Below, one piece after another: positions 39,164-41,228 of a stretch of 41,228 nt of DNA (positions within the stretch are counted from its first letter, which is position 1; each line of letters starts with the position of its first letter). Made by a program: the position numbers and the translations under genes. Where the stretch lies: positions 1-41,228 of the forward strand of contig DASUHM010000074.1 in assembly GCA_036273515.1 (NCBI GenBank), read 5' to 3'. The stretch comes from Gaiellales bacterium (GTDB lineage Bacteria > Actinomycetota > Thermoleophilia > Gaiellales > JAICJC01). The notes under the pieces were generated by a model that was not told the origin of the DNA, made no database searches, and worked only from the letters and a program-made list of their open reading frames with translations.

Positions 39164-39838
39164 GGCGATGTCGCGCCGCTCCTGCTCCATCGAGCGGCGC
39201 AGGATGGCCGAGCGGGTGATGCGGTCGAGGTTGTCCCACGCGATCGTGGCGACGCAGCTTCCGCGGGCGTCGACGTGCACCGAGCCGACGATCGCGTCGG
39301 CCTCGACGCCGAACCCGAGCTCGCCGTCCTCCATCGTGACGTTGACGCGCTCGCCCTCGCGCAGCAGCCGGCGCGTGATGATCTGGGCGTCGTCGGCGGA
39401 GATCTGCAGCGCGTGCGCGCCGAACGTCTCGCCCAGCTCGGTGCGGCAGCGCATCGCCTGCCACACGGTCATGCGGACGTGCTTGTGGCGCCCGGCGTTC
39501 AGCTGTTCGACGGCGTACACCGCCCGCATCAGCCGCTGCTCGACGGAGCGGTCGAGCGGGTCGAAGTCGATGGCGTAGCGGAAGAGCCCCTCCTCGAGCG
39601 GCTCAACCCGAAGGACGGCCGCGTCGAGCCGGGCGGTCGTCTCGTCGTCCACGCGGAACACCACCCGCACCCGGTTTCCGGGCACGAGCATGTGCTCGGT
39701 CACGACCTTGACGCCGCCGGCGGAGAGGTCGACCGACCGCACCACCATGAGGCTCGTGCGCCCCTTCTCGTCCAGCGCGGCGCACGACACCGGCAGCCGG
39801 ACCATGACTCGGAAGAACTCCCTGCGCTCGGCATCCAT
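39155..39838 (-). CDS. PilZ-domain protein (probable c-di-GMP receptor)
   Basis: 227 residues. The N-terminal PilZ domain (about 1-105) keeps both c-di-GMP motifs: R6-xxx-R10 (RREFFR) and D37-x-S39-xx-G42 (DLSAGG). The second half (about 120-227) has a related beta-rich pattern (HALQISADDAQIITRRLLREGERVNVTM...FGVEADAIVG) and may be a degenerate second PilZ domain without the binding residues. The target is unknown; there are no flagellar or cellulose genes nearby. GATCCT 7 nt before the ATG is a weak -10 candidate. The stop lies inside a repeat core. Confidence 0.87.
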   Translation of the reverse strand: MDAERREFFRVMVRLPVSCAALDEKGRTSLMVVRSVDLSAGGVKVVTEHMLVPGNRVRVVFRVDDETTARLDAAVLRVEPLEEGLFRYAIDFDPLDRSVEQRLMRAVYAVEQLNAGRHKHVRMTVWQAMRCRTELGETFGAHALQISADDAQIITRRLLREGERVNVTMEDGELGFGVEADAIVGSVHVDARGSCVATIAWDNLDRITRSAILRRSMEQERRDIAGD

Positions 39839-39861
39839 CCCATTCAGGATCGGCTCATCAG

Positions 39862-39890
39862 GGCCGGCCCTTGACTGCGAACGGCCGGCC
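39862..39890 (-). terminator. Hairpin after the P5C dehydrogenase gene
   Basis: GGCCGGCC arms (8 bp) around a 13-nt loop, beginning at the stop codon on the minus strand. It has no T-run. Confidence 0.45.
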
Positions 39891-41228
39891 TACTCCTCGC
39901 CCATGAACGGGTAGCGGTAGTCGGTCGCCGGCACGAACGTCTCCTTGATCGTTCGCGGGCTCGCCCACCGGATCAGGTTCCACATCGAGCCGGCCTTGTC
40001 GTTCGTCCCCGACGCCCGCGCGCCGCCGAACGGCTGCTGGCCGACGACCGCGCCGGTCGGCTTGTCGTTGACGTAGAAGTTGCCGGCCGCATACTCGAGC
40101 TTCTCGTTCGCATCCTCGATCGCAGCTCGGTCGCGCGCGAAGACGGCGCCGGTCAGCCCGTAGGGCGCGGTGCGATCGACGAGCTCGAGCGTGTCGTCCC
40201 ACTGCTTCTCGGGATAGACGAAGGCGGTGACGACCGGGCCGAAGAGCTCGTCGCGCATAGTGCGGAAGTTCGGGTCCTCGGTCTCGATCACGGTCGGCTC
40301 GACGAAGAAGCCTTCCTCGTCTTCGATACCGCCGCCGACGAGCACCTTTGCCTTGGCAGCCGACTTCGCCTCCTCGATCGCCTCGCGCTGGGTCTCGAGG
40401 GCCTTCGAATCGATGACGGCGCCCATGAAGTTGGAGAAGTCGCTGACGTCGCCGACCTTCAGCTCTTTGATCTCGTCCGCCAATCGCTCGCGCAGCTCGG
40501 GCCACAGGTTCGACGGTGCGTAGACGCGCGAGGCGGCGGAGCACTTCTGCCCCTGGTACTCGAAGGAGCCGCGGACGATCGCCGTCGCGACCGCCTCCAC
40601 GTCTGCGGACGGATGCGCGACGATGAAATCCTTGCCGCCGGTCTCGCCGACGATCCGCGGGTAGTTTCGGTACTCGCCGACGTTGGAGCCGACCGTCTTC
40701 CACATCGAGTTGAAGACGGCGGTCGAACCGGTGAAGTGGATCCCTGCCAGCTCGGGGCTCGCCAGTGCGGCGTCGCCGATCTTCGCGCCCGATCCGTACA
40801 CGAGGTTGATGACCCCTTCCGGCAGGCCGGCCTCCTGCAGCAGGCGCATGACGAAGTAGGCGGAGAAGGCAGCCGTCGAGGCCGGCTTCCAGACGACCGT
40901 GTTCCCCATCAGCGCCGGGGCCGCGGGGAGGTTGCCCGCAATCGCGGTGAAGTTGAAGGGCGTCACCGCGAAGACGAACCCCTCGAGCGGGCGGTACTCC
41001 AGCCGGTTCCAGGTACCGGGGGCGGATCTCGGCTGCTCCTTGTAGATGCGCGTCATGAACTCGACGTTGAAGCGCCAGAAGTCGGTCAGCTCGCAGGCGG
41101 CGTCGATCTCGGCCTGGTGCGCAGTCTTCGACTGGCCGAGCATCGTCGCGGCGTTCAGCGTCGAGCGCCAGGGGCCTGCGAGCAGCTCGGCGGCGCGCAG
41201 GAAGATCGCGGCACGGTCCTCCCACGGC
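39890..41228 (-). CDS. L-glutamate gamma-semialdehyde (1-pyrroline-5-carboxylate) dehydrogenase, start missing
   Basis: C-terminal 446 residues; the 5' end lies beyond the right edge and the frame is open to it. It oxidises glutamate semialdehyde from proline or ornithine breakdown to glutamate with NAD+. Signatures: EGFVFAVTPFNFTAIAGNLPAAPALMGNTVVWKPAS, the FTGS loop, active-site glutamate in VGETGGKDF, nucleophile Cys in QGQKCSAASRVY (codon near 40541), and PFGGARASGTNDKAGS. This matches stand-alone P5C dehydrogenase (PruA/RocA type), not a general aldehyde dehydrogenase. A proline dehydrogenase gene may lie just outside. Confidence 0.95.
   Translation of the reverse strand, partial: PWEDRAAIFLRAAELLAGPWRSTLNAATMLGQSKTAHQAEIDAACELTDFWRFNVEFMTRIYKEQPRSAPGTWNRLEYRPLEGFVFAVTPFNFTAIAGNLPAAPALMGNTVVWKPASTAAFSAYFVMRLLQEAGLPEGVINLVYGSGAKIGDAALASPELAGIHFTGSTAVFNSMWKTVGSNVGEYRNYPRIVGETGGKDFIVAHPSADVEAVATAIVRGSFEYQGQKCSAASRVYAPSNLWPELRERLADEIKELKVGDVSDFSNFMGAVIDSKALETQREAIEEAKSAAKAKVLVGGGIEDEEGFFVEPTVIETEDPNFRTMRDELFGPVVTAFVYPEKQWDDTLELVDRTAPYGLTGAVFARDRAAIEDANEKLEYAAGNFYVNDKPTGAVVGQQPFGGARASGTNDKAGSMWNLIRWASPRTIKETFVPATDYRYPFMGEE

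Noticed and set aside
1-41228. tRNA, rRNA, insertion sequence or prophage genes
   Set aside because: No tRNA-like cloverleaf, rRNA stretch, transposase or phage structural gene was recognised; gaps between genes are mostly under 100 bp.

Overview
The window is a gene-dense, very GC-rich bacterial chromosome segment with almost every gene butted against or overlapping the next. The gene content (MarP-type CvpA-protease fusion, PAC2-family protein, three-subunit transhydrogenase, many NAD-dependent dehydrogenases, Mo-hydroxylase genes) and the TAnnnT -10 boxes placed 6-8 nt before start codons without a Shine-Dalgarno sequence suggest an actinobacterium. A soil or aquatic Thermoleophilia-like lineage (Gaiellales or Solirubrobacterales) is my best guess, but that placement is inference. 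There are no phage genes, insertion sequences, CRISPR arrays, tRNAs or rRNAs that I can recognise.

Layout. 1-2127: proton-translocating NAD(P) transhydrogenase (pntAA truncated at the left edge, pntAB, pntB). 2182-8035 (minus): small membrane protein, M20 metallopeptidase, TadG-like VWA pilus-type protein, SNF2 helicase. 8056-12538 (plus): a three-subunit molybdenum hydroxylase whose FAD subunit carries four cysteines as in PaoB/HcrB-type [4Fe-4S] subunits, then a secreted protein that may be a beta-propeller. 12574-14879 (minus): DUF1326 protein and dihydroxy-acid dehydratase. 14902-18047: small ORF, a membrane protein built of three copies of one WTGF...WDW unit, Fe-dependent alcohol/maleylacetate reductase with an EamA exporter, and a hotdog thioesterase. 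18044-20700: thioredoxin-TPR and PAC2 operon facing a MarP-like membrane serine protease. 20768-24339 (minus): lipoprotein, CoxE and CoxD maturation proteins, and a PECR-like SDR. 24428-26985: HNH endonuclease (apparent ATT start), class IV aminotransferase, UbiE-type methyltransferase, membrane protein. 27001-30140: pentapeptide-repeat protein, cysteine-dioxygenase-like cupin and amidohydrolase facing a LacI regulator with an evident operator. 30215-32001: double-GNAT protein and quinone oxidoreductase. 32021-35393: operon of two zinc alcohol dehydrogenases flanking an enolase-superfamily enzyme, facing a MetE-like methyltransferase and an ATP-grasp protein. 37845-41228 (minus): 3-hydroxyisobutyrate-dehydrogenase family enzyme, a possible remnant ORF, PilZ protein, and P5C dehydrogenase cut by the right edge.

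Two structural themes run through the window. First, most genes at the head of a transcription unit have TAnnnT 6-8 nt upstream of the start codon and no ribosome-binding site, so leaderless mRNAs look like the default; several divergent pairs share overlapping -10 boxes. Second, of nine convergent junctions, four have a gap of at least 35 bp and all four are filled with GC-rich palindromes of one family (GGGGTCAGACCCC or GGGGCCAGGCCCC); the other five have gaps of 20 bp or less or overlap, two of them with both stop codons in one CTAG.

Most genes are housekeeping or catabolic. The candidates for something undescribed are the triple-repeat membrane protein, the PaoABC-like hydroxylase with CoxD/CoxE nearby, the LacI-controlled amidohydrolase/thiol-dioxygenase unit, the ADH-enolase-ADH operon, and the palindrome family.
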